Below are positions 1-11,185 of a stretch of DNA of 64,000 nt, piece after piece (the first letter of the stretch is position 1; each line of letters begins with the position of its first letter). The stretch lies in NCBI RefSeq assembly GCF_023065955.2, contig NW_026623089.1, positions 31,464,767 through 31,528,766 of the forward strand, written 5' to 3'. The notes below the pieces were generated by a model. That model did not search any database. It saw only the letters and a list, made by a program, of their open reading frames with translations, and was not told the DNA's origin. The stretch is from Ursus arctos. Lineage: Eukaryota > Chordata > Mammalia > Carnivora > Ursidae. A program made the translations under genes and the position numbers.

Positions 1-229
1 ATACAACTGACTGCCTGTTCCACATCTCATGTCTACCCGGCATCTGACACTTAAATATGTCCTCAGCATACCCCCAAAGCTGCCTCTCCCACAGGCTTCC
101 CCACTGCAGTTAACGGCGGTCCCACCCTTTTGGCTGCTGCTCAGGCCAGGACAGGCGAGGCATCCCTGACTCCCGCTCCCTACTGCGCTTCCCACCCAGC
201 GGCAGATGCTTTAGAATACAGCCAGAATG

Positions 230-790
230 CCAGCACTGCTCACAGACTCCTCTGCCCCCACAGCTGGGTCCCCGCCAATAATCACCTCTCGCCTGGATTA
301 TTGCAACAGCCCACTCACTGCTCCCCTGCTGCTGCTCTTGCCTCCTCTTCCATTTGTTTCAACACAGCAGACAGAGTGTTGGAAACAAAAGGCAGAGCCT
401 GTGAATCCACAGCGCAAAGCCCTCAGACCTTGCTCTTGCTCCCGGCGGTTCTCATCAGACGCCCCACGCAGGAGGCAGGAGGCAGGAGGCGCTGCCCAGC
501 TAGATGCCCGTGTTTGTCTGACCTCACCTCTACACCTGCATGCACTCCGCTCCAGCCCCCACCCCCCACCACTTTGCTGAGGAAGGTGCCAGACTGGTTC
601 CCCTCTTCCTACTAGTTCCTCCGCCTGGAATACGCTTCCCCCAGAGAGCTACGCACTCACTCACCTGTTCAGGTCTTGGCTCAGATCACTTTCCTGAAGA
701 AGTCCTCGCTCGTCACTTTTATTATTAACATTTGCAACACATAGTTACTTTTCTCCAAAGAGTGTAACACCATCTGTCATTCTATATGAT
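230..790 (+). mobile_element. L2 LINE remnant
   Basis: Matches the known L2 3'-half pattern: ctcgcctggattattgcaacagcc, ctgcctggaatac-like text, tcaggtcttggctcagatcac. Broken and non-coding. The open frames over it carry no domain. Confidence 0.75.
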
Positions 791-799
791 TTCCTTAAA

Positions 800-1540
800 A
801 AAAAAAACACACATTTTATTTGGAGATCAGTTAAAGATCACAGAAAAGCTCCAAGAATAAGGCAATACGAAGAACGCCCATACAGCCTTTACCTTGATTT
901 GCCTACTGTTGGTATTTTATCCCATTTGCACCCTCCCTCCCTTCACATGCACACACACACGCACACACATAACATTTTCTTGAACCTTTTGAGGATAAGC
1001 TGCGTCTATGTGGCCCTTTACCCCTAAATGCTTCAGCTGCATTTCTTAAGATAGGGATATTCTCCACAACCATGATCTAGTTCTCTACCCGTGGATTGAA
1101 CATTGATACAATACTTTAATCTCGCACTTGCATCGGTTTTTCCCCTCCAGTGCAGGGGAGTGTCCTCCCAGATACACTGCCTCTAGATGCTCTGACTCTT
1201 TATTCTCTTCCAACCTGGAATATTTCTACAAACTTTGCCCTTTATGACATTACCATTTTTGAAGACTGTAGTCCCTTCCCCATCCCTTTAGATTTCAAAA
1301 GGTGTGGTCTGATGTTTCCTTGTGTTTAGAGTCAGGTTACGCATTCCTGGCTGGGATGTTACATAAGCAATGTCGTGTCCTTCTCAGGATTCCATATTTG
1401 AGCCATCACACGGTGTACTTTTGCTCCTTGCCAGTGATGTTAATTTTGAGCTTCTGGCAAGGTGGTGTTAGATTTTGCTATGTATTGTTATTTTTCCCTT
1501 TGTGTCTAACACGCAATCTGTAGGAAGATACTTTAATAAG
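800..1540 (-). mobile_element. Old L1M-class 3' region, antisense
   Basis: Text such as ttcttgaaccttttgagga, aacattgatacaatac and ggctgggatgttacataa follows the order of an old L1 3' region. It resumes after the SINE at 1549 as 1766-2330. The exact subfamily is not resolved. Confidence 0.6.
949..969. repeat. (CA)n microsatellite
   Basis: Short run of CA units with one G interruption. Confidence 0.85.
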
Positions 1541-1548
1541 ACTATGCA

Positions 1549-1757
1549 GGGGCACCTGGGTGGCTCAGTCCGTTAAGCGTCTCTTGGTTTCAGCTCAGGT
1601 CATGATCTCAGGGTCGTAGGATCGAGCCCTGTGTTGAGCTCCATGTTTAGTGCAGAGCCCGCTTGCGAGTCTCTCTCCTTCCCTCTCCCTCTGCCCCTCT
1701 GTCCCCTCCCATGCTCTCTCTCTCTCAAATGAATAAATAAATCTTTAAAAAAAAAAA
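1549..1757 (+). mobile_element. CAN-SINE
   Basis: Starts ggggcacctgggtggctc, has the CT-rich middle and aataaataaatctt tail. Target duplication actatgca at 1541-1548 and 1758-1765. It splits an old L1. Confidence 0.95.
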
Positions 1758-1765
1758 ACTATGCA

Positions 1766-2330
1766 AACATCCTGCTTCTCATTATGCTCTCACTCTCGAT
1801 TTTGCCCTCAGCAGTGACTGCTGCCCAAATTAATCTTTACTATGATAGCTGCAAGATGATGGTTTTCAAACTCTGGTACTCCCTCTACATTTACTAGTTG
1901 GGATTAAAAATTCTACTGTAAGCAAGAACCTTTCCTTCCTCTTCCTTCCTTCCTTCCTGCCTTTGTCTGTCTATCTATCTGTCTAATCTCTCTAGCTATC
2001 CATCTATCTACTGTGTGGACTTTTAGATTCTTATTTTTCCCAATAGTCTAGAATTCCTTATTATTTTAAAATTTGTCTCCGATTTGGCAAGGGCGAGCCC
2101 CTTTAGCAGGCTTCCGCGCCTGCCACTTTCTCAAGCCCTTTCTTAACTTTCTGCATAACAAGCTATCCCAGGCTAATCTTGCAGCTATCCTGCTGCAGCT
2201 CTAGAACTTCTTTGAGAATCCTGGATTCCTTTTATGGTATTTAGAGACCAAGATCAAGATGCCAGGTATACTCATCGCTCTGGAGTGTCTTTGCTTGTGG
2301 GCCCTTTTGGCCGGAAAACATATGCACGCA
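1766..2330 (-). mobile_element. Old L1M-class 3' region, second part
   Basis: Continues the antisense L1. The stretch from gagccccttt (2096) through gtatttagagaccaag (2238) reads like an old L1 end. A CT/ATCT-rich simple repeat at 1,931-2,010 lies within it. Confidence 0.6.
1931..2010. repeat. TTCC/TCTA simple repeat
   Basis: Imperfect ttcc, gtct and atct units in a row. Confidence 0.8.
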
Positions 2331-2424
2331 AATACACATACATACAAATACTTGTAGGCACACACCTACATAAACATACGTACGCAAAACATACCATACA
2401 GTTTACTTATTTTGTTTGTCCAAT

Positions 2425-2550
2425 ACACTAAAAGGTAAGCTTCCCAAAGGAGAAAATTTGTGGCTGTTTGGTTTGCTGTTGATTTTCTAGCATGTAGAAC
2501 AGTGCGCAGCAAATGGGAAGTGCTCGATGAATAGTTGTTGACTGAAGGAG
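2425..2550 (+). mobile_element. L2 3' end
   Basis: agcatgtagaacagtgcgc, then tgctcgatgaatagttgttgactgaa, the diagnostic L2 3' tail motif. Confidence 0.75.
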
Positions 2551-3234
2551 AAGAAAGAAACAATAGGCTCCATGACTTGCCAAATCGTTACAGCTGACAC
2601 ATGGCAGAACTGTCTTTTTTTCGGTGCTTCCAGGACCCAAAATAGGAGCTAAACGCCTGGATAGGAGAGCAGGTATTTTCATTTTCTCACCTTAATTTTT
2701 TTCTGAGCTCTTTTACCTCCAGACCTTCGTAGGTTGTATCTACTCACCACACACTCTGGGATTTATAACCTCAGGCGGTCAGCAGGTGGGAGGTAAAGGC
2801 AGGAGCTAGGTGGCCAGGCTTAGAAGTAGAAGACCCCAGGTCCACATCACCCAGTGTGACGGCTGGGACCTCTCCTCAGCCTGGAATGTGGTCTAACACA
2901 GGGAGTCTAACATAGGGGGACAGGGGGTGGCGTTATCATCACTTGCTGGCCTCCTGCTCTGTTCTCAAGCAGCACCACCCCTGATCCTGCCCAAGGAATG
3001 AGCACATGGAAGTAGAGAGTCAGAGGTTATAGAAGAGGAGATGGACACAGAGGGGGCGGTGGGGACCCAGCAGGGAGGAAGCCACCATCTAGGAGCCCTG
3101 GCGTCATGGAAACTGGCCCTACCACTCTGTCTGTCCTCAAATGCTATAAATAGTTGGTTTCAGTATCAGCCACTACCAGACCAGGCCAGCAGCACAGGCC
3201 AACCCCGGGAGGAAATGGATTTGGGGGAGGATAT

Positions 3235-3283
<49 letters not shown>

Positions 3284-6207
3284 GTTGGAATGAGATGAGG
3301 CTAAGGGAATGCCTTTGCCTGTCCCCATTGCACACCACATCAGATCACTGGCATTCAGAGCCCTCCCCACAGAGTTTTCCAGCCTGCCTGTCATTCAGTA
3401 ATGTCACTCCAGCAGACCATCCCCCACCCCTCCTACTACCTCGTCCTATTTCTGCCACTTGGTATGGCCCCTCTGCTTCCATATGTGCTCATACTTCTAA
3501 AGCTTGTTGCAGATTCCACTTTCTCCGAGGAGGAAGTCCAAAAAGCCATTCCTGAAGGATCTAGTCTAGTTGAGCTGCTGGCACTTGGGCTATGGGTGTC
3601 CTTGCCAGTGAAGCAGGAATATCTGACCCTTGGGGACTCCATGAATTCTGGGTCTGAAGGGTCTTTCTGGGATCCTAGGAACCTCTGAATAACCACCTGC
3701 CCCTCCCTCTTCTATTACAAAGCCCTGCAGACCCTTCCGTTCCTCCTCTGTTTTCCCAGCCCAGACTCTGCCCTGTTACTTGTTTACTGAGCAATTTTAG
3801 GAAACTCTCTTAACCTCTCTGGGCCTATTGCAGGCTGGGTTCCCTGGTCCCAGAGACAGAATGTAGCACACAGAATGTTTTTTAAGAAAGACCTTTGGGC
3901 TCAATGTCTGTTCAAGGGAGTGGGGGCGAAACTGGATTGAACAGAGGGAGTTTGAGCTGCCACACAGACCTGACAGGCTAGACCTATTCCACAGGGAGCT
4001 TTGGGGCCAAAATGATCCATCAGACTTGTCCCATCTTGGGCCAAAATGTCACTTCAAAATGACACCGGCAGCCTGGGGCTGGGCATGACCTTGGGCAAGG
4101 CTGCTCTTTGCAGTGGAGGCAGTCCTTGAAGGGGCTGGAAGCCTAAGGCTATCCACCTCTCCAGAGCTGGAATAACAAGTCCTTCCATGAAGGGGGTCTG
4201 GGCAGTGGCTCAGTGCCTCTGCTTCCTCCTGTCATAAAGGCATCGTGACATTCCACTGGGCTCTTGTCCCGACGAAATGCAATGATGTTTGTCAAGTTCT
4301 AGCACACACTCTGACTTACGGTCACCATTAGTAATGAGGACAATGGCTATTGCGTGGGTATTGGGCTAGGGTCCGTTGGGTAACTCTGACCCCAAGCCAC
4401 CTTTCCTCTTTGGGGGAGGGGGCTGAGGGGTGGCTCCAGGGGAGCCAAAGACTCAAATTTAGACTTTTGACTTTTCTCTAAATGAGGTTATATGTAAAGC
4501 CAAAGAAATAGAATAACAGCAATGAAATATGTTCATCACACAACTTTAAATTCAGGTCCCATTAGCAGATAAATGAGATGGTTTATTAATACAATAATAT
4601 TAATTTATTAATTAATTATCTTGTGAACAACACTATTACATGACATTGTGTTTTTGTCTTAACTTCTTCAATGTAAACAGTTAATATGCATCACCTATCT
4701 GTGATCCAGTTTTGGAATTTCTTCTTCTTTTAATATGCAGGGATGATTGAGAAATGGTAGTGGTCCAGGCCTCTCTCTGCCTTTGATAACTTTCATGCCA
4801 CCTGTCAAGGGAGCCAAGAGGCAGGTAGACAAAATAGCTGCTTGTCTGCTCTGCACAGCGCCAACCTCGACCACCAGGTCAGCTCATCTGTCCACACCTT
4901 CACCAGCCTGCAGGGGGCTGCCGCCAGGTCCCTTGCTTAGGTGTCCTGGTTCTTGGTGCCACGGAGCATGCTCTGTGCAGAGTGGAATCCGAGAGGCGCC
5001 CAATCCCAAGCGGCCACTTCAGGATTTCCCTCAGGGCTGGAGCAGGAAGTGGGAGAAAAGCGAGAATTCGGAGCCCGTTAGATGTCCGGTCCCTGGCACA
5101 CCCGAGGCCACCTCCCCCGGCTGGTTCCGCCACAGGCGGTCCTGGAGCGCCACGGGGAGCGAGCCGGGCGTGGGATACTAGCAAACGACCCCGCTGACCC
5201 TCGGAGCAGGGCTGCGGATTAAAAGGAACTAGACTGGTGGGATAGGACTGGGCAGGGACAGATGCCTTTGTTTTCCAAGCCCGTGAGCACGGTTTCGGTT
5301 CTTTTAAAAGAAAAAAACAAGTCGCTCAGATGTGATTTGACTAGGGCGCCCCAGGCAGTTGCACCCCTGTTTGGGGACTCAGGAGCCACTGCAACCCCGC
5401 ACCCCTGGCAGGGGTGACATCAGAACTTCGGCTCTCTCTTGCCCCAGGGCAGAGCCGGCCCCAGAGTCCCGCGTAGGCTTAGTGTCTGGGAGTCACCCAC
5501 TTGCCTCTGGGTCGGGCAGGAAACGCTCAGCCCAGGGGAGGGGTCCCGAGGCGATCTCCAGGAACCGGAGCCCTGCAGTCCCCTGGCCAAGTACCCAGAA
5601 CTTGTCCTGGAGATTGAATAAGACCTTATGTCAAGCCTCGCACAGTCCCGGACTCACAGTCCTGAAGAAATGGAGCTGTTGTACCAGGTAGCAGAGTCTC
5701 TGCACAGTGGCTCTGGATGGTCCTAGCGGTGGCACCCTGGCTGGGGGAAGCCAGCCTGGGGGAAACCACCAGCAGTCGCCTTCTACCCTGTCCACACTGT
5801 GAAATGGAGAGCTGGCAAGGCCCACTGTCCCTCCTGATATCCTGGGCCACTTTTCCCTACCTTCCTTGCTTCCATTTCTCCTGAATTCTCCTGCAGCCCC
5901 CCTCCCCACCTCTCCAGATATTTGCTGGAGGCTGTTTAGGACTTTAATGGAATGCATGATAATAATAACAACAAGGCAACCGAATTTCAGAGAGATTGCT
6001 TAAGGCCGTTCACCTAGGACCAGGCAGGAGTCAAGGGTCTGAGGGAATGGGAGCGTACAGATAAATAAGTAATAGGTTTAAGATAAGACAAGGTTGACTG
6101 AGTTTGGGGTCAGAGCTGTCAGTCCGTCGGGGGGGTATTTTCTGAGTACAAGCTGTGTGCCCAGCTTAGAGCTCCTTCTGGGGGACAGGAAGAGAGATCA
6201 AAAAGAT
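2551..6207 (+). other. Intergenic, mostly unassigned
   Basis: Contains the (GA)n array at 3238-3280 and a GC-richer part at about 4,900-5,600. Apart from a MIR-like scrap near 3,790-3,840 I see no gene, RNA gene or recognisable transposon. Open frames here lack domains, splice context or known sequence. Confidence 0.6.
3238..3280. repeat. (GA)n microsatellite
   Basis: About 21 uninterrupted GA units. Confidence 0.97.
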
Positions 6208-6224
6208 AGAAGATGAGGTCCCTA

Positions 6225-6930
6225 ATCCCTCCTACATTGTTGGTGGGAATGCAGGTTGGTGCAGCCACTCTGGAAAACAGTGTGGAGGTCCCTTAAAAAG
6301 TTAAAAATTGAGCTACTCTATGACCCAGCCATTGCACTACTGGGTATTTACCCCAAAGATACAGACGTAGTGAAGAGAAGGGCCATATGCACCCCAATGT
6401 TCATAGCAGCATTGTCCACAATAGCTAAATCGTGGAAGGAACCGAGATGCCCTTCAACAGATGACTGGATTAAGAAGTTGTGGTCCATATATACAATGGA
6501 ATATTACTCAGCTATCAGAAAGAACGATTTCTCAACATTTGCTGCAACATGGACGGCACTGGAGGAGATAATGCTAAGTGAAATAAGTCAAGCAGAGAAA
6601 GACAATTATCATATGATTTCTCTCATCTATGGAACATAAGAACTAGGAAGATTGGTAGGGGAAGAAAGGGATAAAGAAAGGGGGGTAATCAGAAGGGGGA
6701 GTGAAGCATGAGAGACTATGGACTCTGAGAAACAAACTGAGGGCTTCAGAGGGGAGGGGGGTGGGGGAATGGGATAGGCTGGTGATGGGTGGTAAGGAGG
6801 GCACGTATTGCATGGTGCACTGGGTGCTATGCGCAGCTGGTGAATCACTGAACCTTGCATCAGAAACCAGGGATGTACTGTATGGTGACTAACATAATGT
6901 AATAAAAAAACATTAAAAAAAAAAAAAAGA
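6225..6930 (+). mobile_element. Young 5'-truncated L1 (ORF2 C-terminus and 3' UTR)
   Basis: Carries an open 127-codon end of ORF2 (6256-6639; motifs [32 protein letters not shown] and end LIYGT), then 3' UTR and a poly(A) tail. A perfect 17-base target duplication, agaagatgaggtcccta, lies at 6208-6224 and 6931-6947. It encodes no active enzyme, because the endonuclease and reverse transcriptase parts are missing. Confidence 0.95.
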
Positions 6931-6959
6931 AGAAGATGAGGTCCCTAGCCCCCACACAC

Positions 6960-7590
6960 ATTTAGTCTTCATCTAAGGACCTTGATTTTTATTTTGAAAA
7001 CTTCACATCATCATTAGAGGAAATGATCTTTGAAACATTTCCCCAGTCCCATCCCCCAATACAAAGTTAGTTTTTATACTTTCTCCTAATTTTGAACAAC
7101 AGGTATATGTGGTTTTTATTTTTTTAACATAACATTTGCCAATAATTTTATTTAACATTTTATTTTTTAACATAACATTTGCCAATAATTTTGTTTATAC
7201 ATCATAATATTGGGTTTACGAGTAATTTTGTAAACTCTTTTTCACGTATTTTGCAAGCACATTTCCCCGCCTGCCCCTAGTCTTCACTGTTCTCATTTTC
7301 ATGTTGTATACTATTCCCTGTGGCCGTACCATATTTAGCCACTTCTCTGTTATTGCTTGATTCCAGTTTTTTGTCATTATAAATAATGTGGCTATAAATA
7401 TCTTTGTACATATAGCTTTTTTCTTCTTTTAAGTTATGTCCTTGGAATCAGTGCCCAGAAAGGGGATGACTGGGTCAAAGGGTTGACTGTTTTATAGCTC
7501 TCGCTATGGAAAGCCAGGCTGCGACTGAGAACATTTTAACAGCTCAATGAAGCAACTGGAGGACTCCCAAGCCCTCACAGAAGGACTAGT
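6960..7590 (-). mobile_element. Old L1/HAL1-like remnant, antisense
   Basis: attataaataatgtggctataaatatctttgtacat and ccttggaatcagtgcccag, seen across 7,375-7,460, are the usual antisense ORF2 3' landmarks of old LINE-1. A 43-bp tandem duplication lies at 7,117-7,192. Confidence 0.6.
7117..7192. repeat. 43-bp tandem duplication
   Basis: The 25-base core at 7125-7149 recurs exactly at 7168-7192, each copy preceded by an A/T run. Confidence 0.9.
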
Positions 7591-8217
7591 GCCCTATATT
7601 TGTAAACAATATTATATGGAACAAGCACCTGTTGGCACCTACGATGTATCAGGTTCGTGCTAGCAGGACACCTGGGGATGATGAGAGGCAGCCCTGGAGA
7701 GCACAGAAGCGGTGGCTTTTCAACCTTTTTCTCCTGCTAGGACGCGTCATATTCAAAACAGCCGTACATCGAAGGGCAGGCTCAGAACTTAGCGATTCCC
7801 CCAAATTCTGCAGGGACTTGAAACACTAACATGCTTTCTAATCAACAGAATCTAATCAAAGAGGGTGTATTTTTGGCTTTGATGAAGCAAGTGGCTGGTT
7901 CCTGGCTGTGCCCCCGTTCCTTTTTCTCAGATTCAAAAAAGAATATCAGGATGCAAAGGAGTGAGAGGAATGTGTAGATAACATAAATTCACTCTGATTT
8001 CTAAAAACAAGCAAACCCTCCCCAGACATACGCATTCATGCTGTGACACAATCGGACAGGTAAGGCGATCTGTTTATGTGTAAATCTGTGCATAGGACTC
8101 CTCGGTAGGTATGCCAGGATCACAAGGAGACAGAACTCTGCTTTTAACGAATGCATTGAGCTTGTGCTCTGTGTCAAGCGCCGTGCTGGGGCCCAGGTGC
8201 CAGTATGAATGAGTGCC
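7591..8217 (+). other. Intergenic, unassigned
   Basis: No gene or repeat that I can name. No regulatory motif stands out. Confidence 0.5.
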
Positions 8218-8233
8218 AAGAAATCTATGAAGA

Positions 8234-8438
8234 GGGGCGCCTGGGTGGCACAGCGGTTAAGCGTCTGCCTTCAGCTCAGGGCATGATCCCAGCGTTCTGG
8301 GATCGAGTCCCACATCAGGCTCCTCCGTTATGAGCCTGCTTCTTCCTCTCCCACTCCCCCTGCTTGTGTTCCCTCTCTCACTGGCTGTCTCTATCTCTGT
8401 CAAATAAATAAATAAAATCTTCAAAAAAAAAAAAAAGA
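8234..8438 (+). mobile_element. Young CAN-SINE
   Basis: ggggcgcctgggtggcacag start, tRNA-like head, A-rich tail. Perfect 16-base target duplication aagaaatctatgaaga at 8218-8233 and 8439-8454, so a recent insertion. Confidence 0.97.
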
Positions 8439-8489
8439 AAGAAATCTATGAAGAACCTAGGCCCCAGAGAGGGTATGTGGATATAAGGG

Positions 8490-9060
8490 CGTCCAATGTA
8501 TTGCATTCGCTAGACCCTAATGTGCACTATTCTAGGCACTGGGATACACACTGCAGCGATCGAAACCGTTAAATACCGCTACCCGCACGGAACTAATGGA
8601 ACTAATGCTTAGGGGTGGGGATGCGACAAACAAGTAAAATATTAAGTATGTCCCATGGTGATAAATACAGTAGAGAAAAATAATGTAGGGAAGGTGAGAG
8701 GGCAGTCTAGAGAGGTTTTAAGTAGAGTGCTCAGAAATGGCCTCACTGGTATGATGACATCTGAACAAAGAGAAAGCCATGGATGGCTGGGAGAGGAGCT
8801 TTCCAGACAGAGGCCCTGAGGCGGGAACCAGGCCAGTGTGGGGTGGGGGGCCGCAGGAGGATATGAGCTCAGAGAGGGAGTTGGGCCATGCTGTGGGTGG
8901 CCCTATAAGCATTTTAAGGACTTTAGCTTTACTTGGAGTGGAGACCCAGGGGACAGCGGGGGACGTGGTCTGGTCTGGCGTGCAGAATGCACTCAGGGGC
9001 CAGAATGTCAGGGAGCCCAGTTACAAGGCTGGTAGCAAGCTGGGAACTCAGGGTTTTGTC
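8490..9060 (-). mobile_element. L2 LINE remnant, antisense
   Basis: tattctaggcactgggatac, then gctttccagacagaggccctgag and cattttaaggactttagc: the antisense L2 order. Confidence 0.75.
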
Positions 9061-9282
9061 CTCAACCCAGGGGTCTTTCCACGCACTTAGTCTTGGCCCA
9101 TCCCAGACTTGAGGTGTGACCTGTTGCGAAGGTCAGAACCTACTGCGAACTCCAGGCTGGAGGTCAGGGTTCTAGGAAAGTTTTGAAGTCGGATTCTAAC
9201 ATCGTTTGATGGTCTCATTAGCATTAGAAAAGTTCCAGTAGAAGGTTCTCTAGCACGGGGAGCCCGGGCAGTGGTACAGTTA

Positions 9283-9420
9283 CATCACTGACCAGCTGTG
9301 TGGCCTCGGGCAAGTATTCTAACTCAGGCCGGCTCACTTACTTCATCTGTAAAATGGGGCTAAATGCTCTTACTGCTACATCGCATCAAATGAGATCATT
9401 GGAAAGCACTTTTTAAACAT
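9283..9420 (+). mobile_element. MIR
   Basis: ccagctgtgtggcctcgggcaag, cttcatctgtaaaatgggg and tcaaatgagatcat are MIR core landmarks. It ends just upstream of the CRE-like site. Confidence 0.85.
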
Positions 9421-9456
9421 CATTATCTTTTACAAGCAGCAAACGTGAAATGCAGT

Positions 9457-9464
9457 TGACGTCA
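9457..9464. promoter_or_regulatory. Palindromic CRE/ATF site upstream of PDLIM1
   Basis: TGACGTCA, the full palindromic cAMP-response element, lies 414 bases before the ATG at the upstream edge of the CpG island. It sits just after a MIR remnant. The match to the consensus is exact. Binding by CREB/ATF is inference. Confidence 0.45.
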
Positions 9465-9519
9465 GAGGGTTGAGTTAGCACGGCACTTCCAAACTCAGTT
9501 TTCGAAAGCGCTGAGCCGG

Positions 9520-9870
9520 GCTCTGTCTCCCGCGCGGTGTGCGGGAACCTGCTTGTCTCTCACCTAGTACCCACGGCGGGGCGGGAAGCGGCGGCCCGCG
9601 CGGGGAGGGGGGCGCGGGGAGACAGTGCTGGGGCCGGGCTGCGGAGAACCCGCCCCCGGTGCGGGCGCGCCGGGCGAGGAGAGGCCGCGGGCAGGCGGGA
9701 GGTCGGGCGGGGCGGCGCGGCCGGGGCGGAGCCGCCCCCGCCCCCGCGCGCTCCCTCCTCCCGCCTGCCCCAGGCTCCCCGTGCTCGCGCCGCGCGCTCT
9801 TTCTCCGACAGCTGCCGGGGAGCCCAGCGCACCGCGTTCTGCCCCGTCTGTCCCCGCGGGTCGTTTCGCC
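9520..9870 (+). promoter_or_regulatory. PDLIM1: PDLIM1 CpG-island promoter and 5' UTR
   Basis: A very GC- and CpG-rich stretch runs from about 9,520 into intron 1 (about 10,330). It holds consensus GC boxes (GGGCGGGGC at 9705-9713 and GC-box-like sequence just after 9721), and there is no TATA box within 300 bases of the start codon. This is the usual form of a broad-start, Sp1-type housekeeping promoter. The exact transcription start cannot be read from sequence. A start roughly 50-150 bases before the ATG is likely from the layout. Confidence 0.75.
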
Positions 9871-9966
9871 ATGACCTCCCAGCAGATAGTCCTCCAGGGC
9901 CCGGGACCATGGGGCTTCCGCCTCGTGGGGGGCAAGGACTTCGAGCAACCCCTGGCCATTTCCCGG
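9871..9966 (+). CDS. PDLIM1: PDLIM1 coding exon 1 (PDZ start)
   Basis: Encodes residues 1-32, [10 protein letters not shown] through AISR. It contains the PDZ carboxylate-binding loop PWGF and the following RLVGG strand. It ends with a strong GTAAGA donor at 9967 and intron phase 0. The reading frame is also open upstream to an ATG at 9625 and downstream into the intron, because the CpG island is GC-rich. The family N-terminus and the splice site fix the boundaries. Confidence 0.96.
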
Positions 9967-11148
9967 GTAAGAGCGGTCGGGACGCGCCGGGAGCAGGGCG
10001 CAGCCGGGCTGGGGAGCGGCGTGCCAGGAGGGGATCTGGGGGGCCGGGGCCCCGCGGGCGCTGCCGGAGACGGCGGTTCGGGAGCCCGGGCCCGAGCTGG
10101 CGCGGCCGGGCGCATCCAGGTGCGCCTTGCGGCGAGCGCTCCCCGTGCGTCTCGCGCCGGCAGCCCCTTCCCCCCCGCGGCGCTCCCGGGTGAGGCGAGC
10201 GGGCGGCGGCCGGGCGCGCACTCCCGGTGTCCGCGCGCGAAAGAGGGAGCAGTTTTCGTACGTTCGCCACGGAAGCGGGCCCCGGCTTGTGGACGCGCTT
10301 TGTCAACCCGCGAGGGCATGAGGGTCCCCGCAGACCCCGCACGCTGGCAGGTATCACTTCCCGGTTCCTCACAAGTCGCCAAGTGGCGTAAAGTAGATTG
10401 GAAGCCGCTGGAAAGACCTGGAAGAGGGGTGGAGTCGGTGGCAAGTTTCCCCGGGGCAGGTGTGATGAATTTCCGAAACAACTAATTTTCCACTCTTCGG
10501 ACTTACTCCATGGCCAGGTCTCACCTCCCACATACGTTTCGGAGAAAAGGCTGGATTTTTTAAACAAGCAAGCCCAAATAAACCCTGTTGGACGTTCGCC
10601 TCCCGCTGCGGAAGGTGGCCATGGCGTTCCCAGGTTATCAACCCAGCAGCCTCAGGGATACTGGGTGGGGAGGGGCTCCTACTTTGCGTGGCGGCGGGGC
10701 CGGGAGGGGCGGCGTACTACTTGAAAACTTAGACGGGCCTCCTTTCTTTGGGAAGGCCCTGGTTCAGTCGGAGACCAGGAGGTCCATTACCCCCGAATAA
10801 AGCTGAAACCCCAAGGAGACTCAGACTCAGGGTTTGGAGGCCCAGGCTTTGGTCATCTTGTCTAGACTAACTGTAATGGCCCAGTGGGAGTTGCCCTATT
10901 CACTGCCTGCACCTAGAAGGCGGCCAATAAATATTTTCCGACTTAATGAAAAGGGGGAGCACAAAGCATCCTCTGGCGTCCACGCCCTGCCTAGAGGCCT
11001 GGTGTTCTATTCTTGGGGCCATCTGCTTGCTGAAGCTGACCCTAAACGTGCCTCCTTAGCCATCTGAACATCTCTTTGTTCTTAGTGGGGAGGATGGAGA
11101 GGGAAGGGGAAGATCCCTATGGAGTTTTTTTGTTTTGTTTTTTTTTTG

Positions 11149-11185
<37 letters not shown>

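Noticed and set aside
3154..3555. Frames with long Arg-Glu or Ser-Leu repeats
   Set aside because: They are translations of the (GA)n microsatellite.
6256..6639. 127-codon open frame that could be taken for a gene
   Set aside because: It is the C-terminus of LINE-1 ORF2 within a truncated insertion.
9475..10567. Several long antisense open frames (up to 335 codons) across exon 1
   Set aside because: They come from GC-rich CpG-island composition, in which stops are rare. They show no recognisable domain and overlap each other in different frames.
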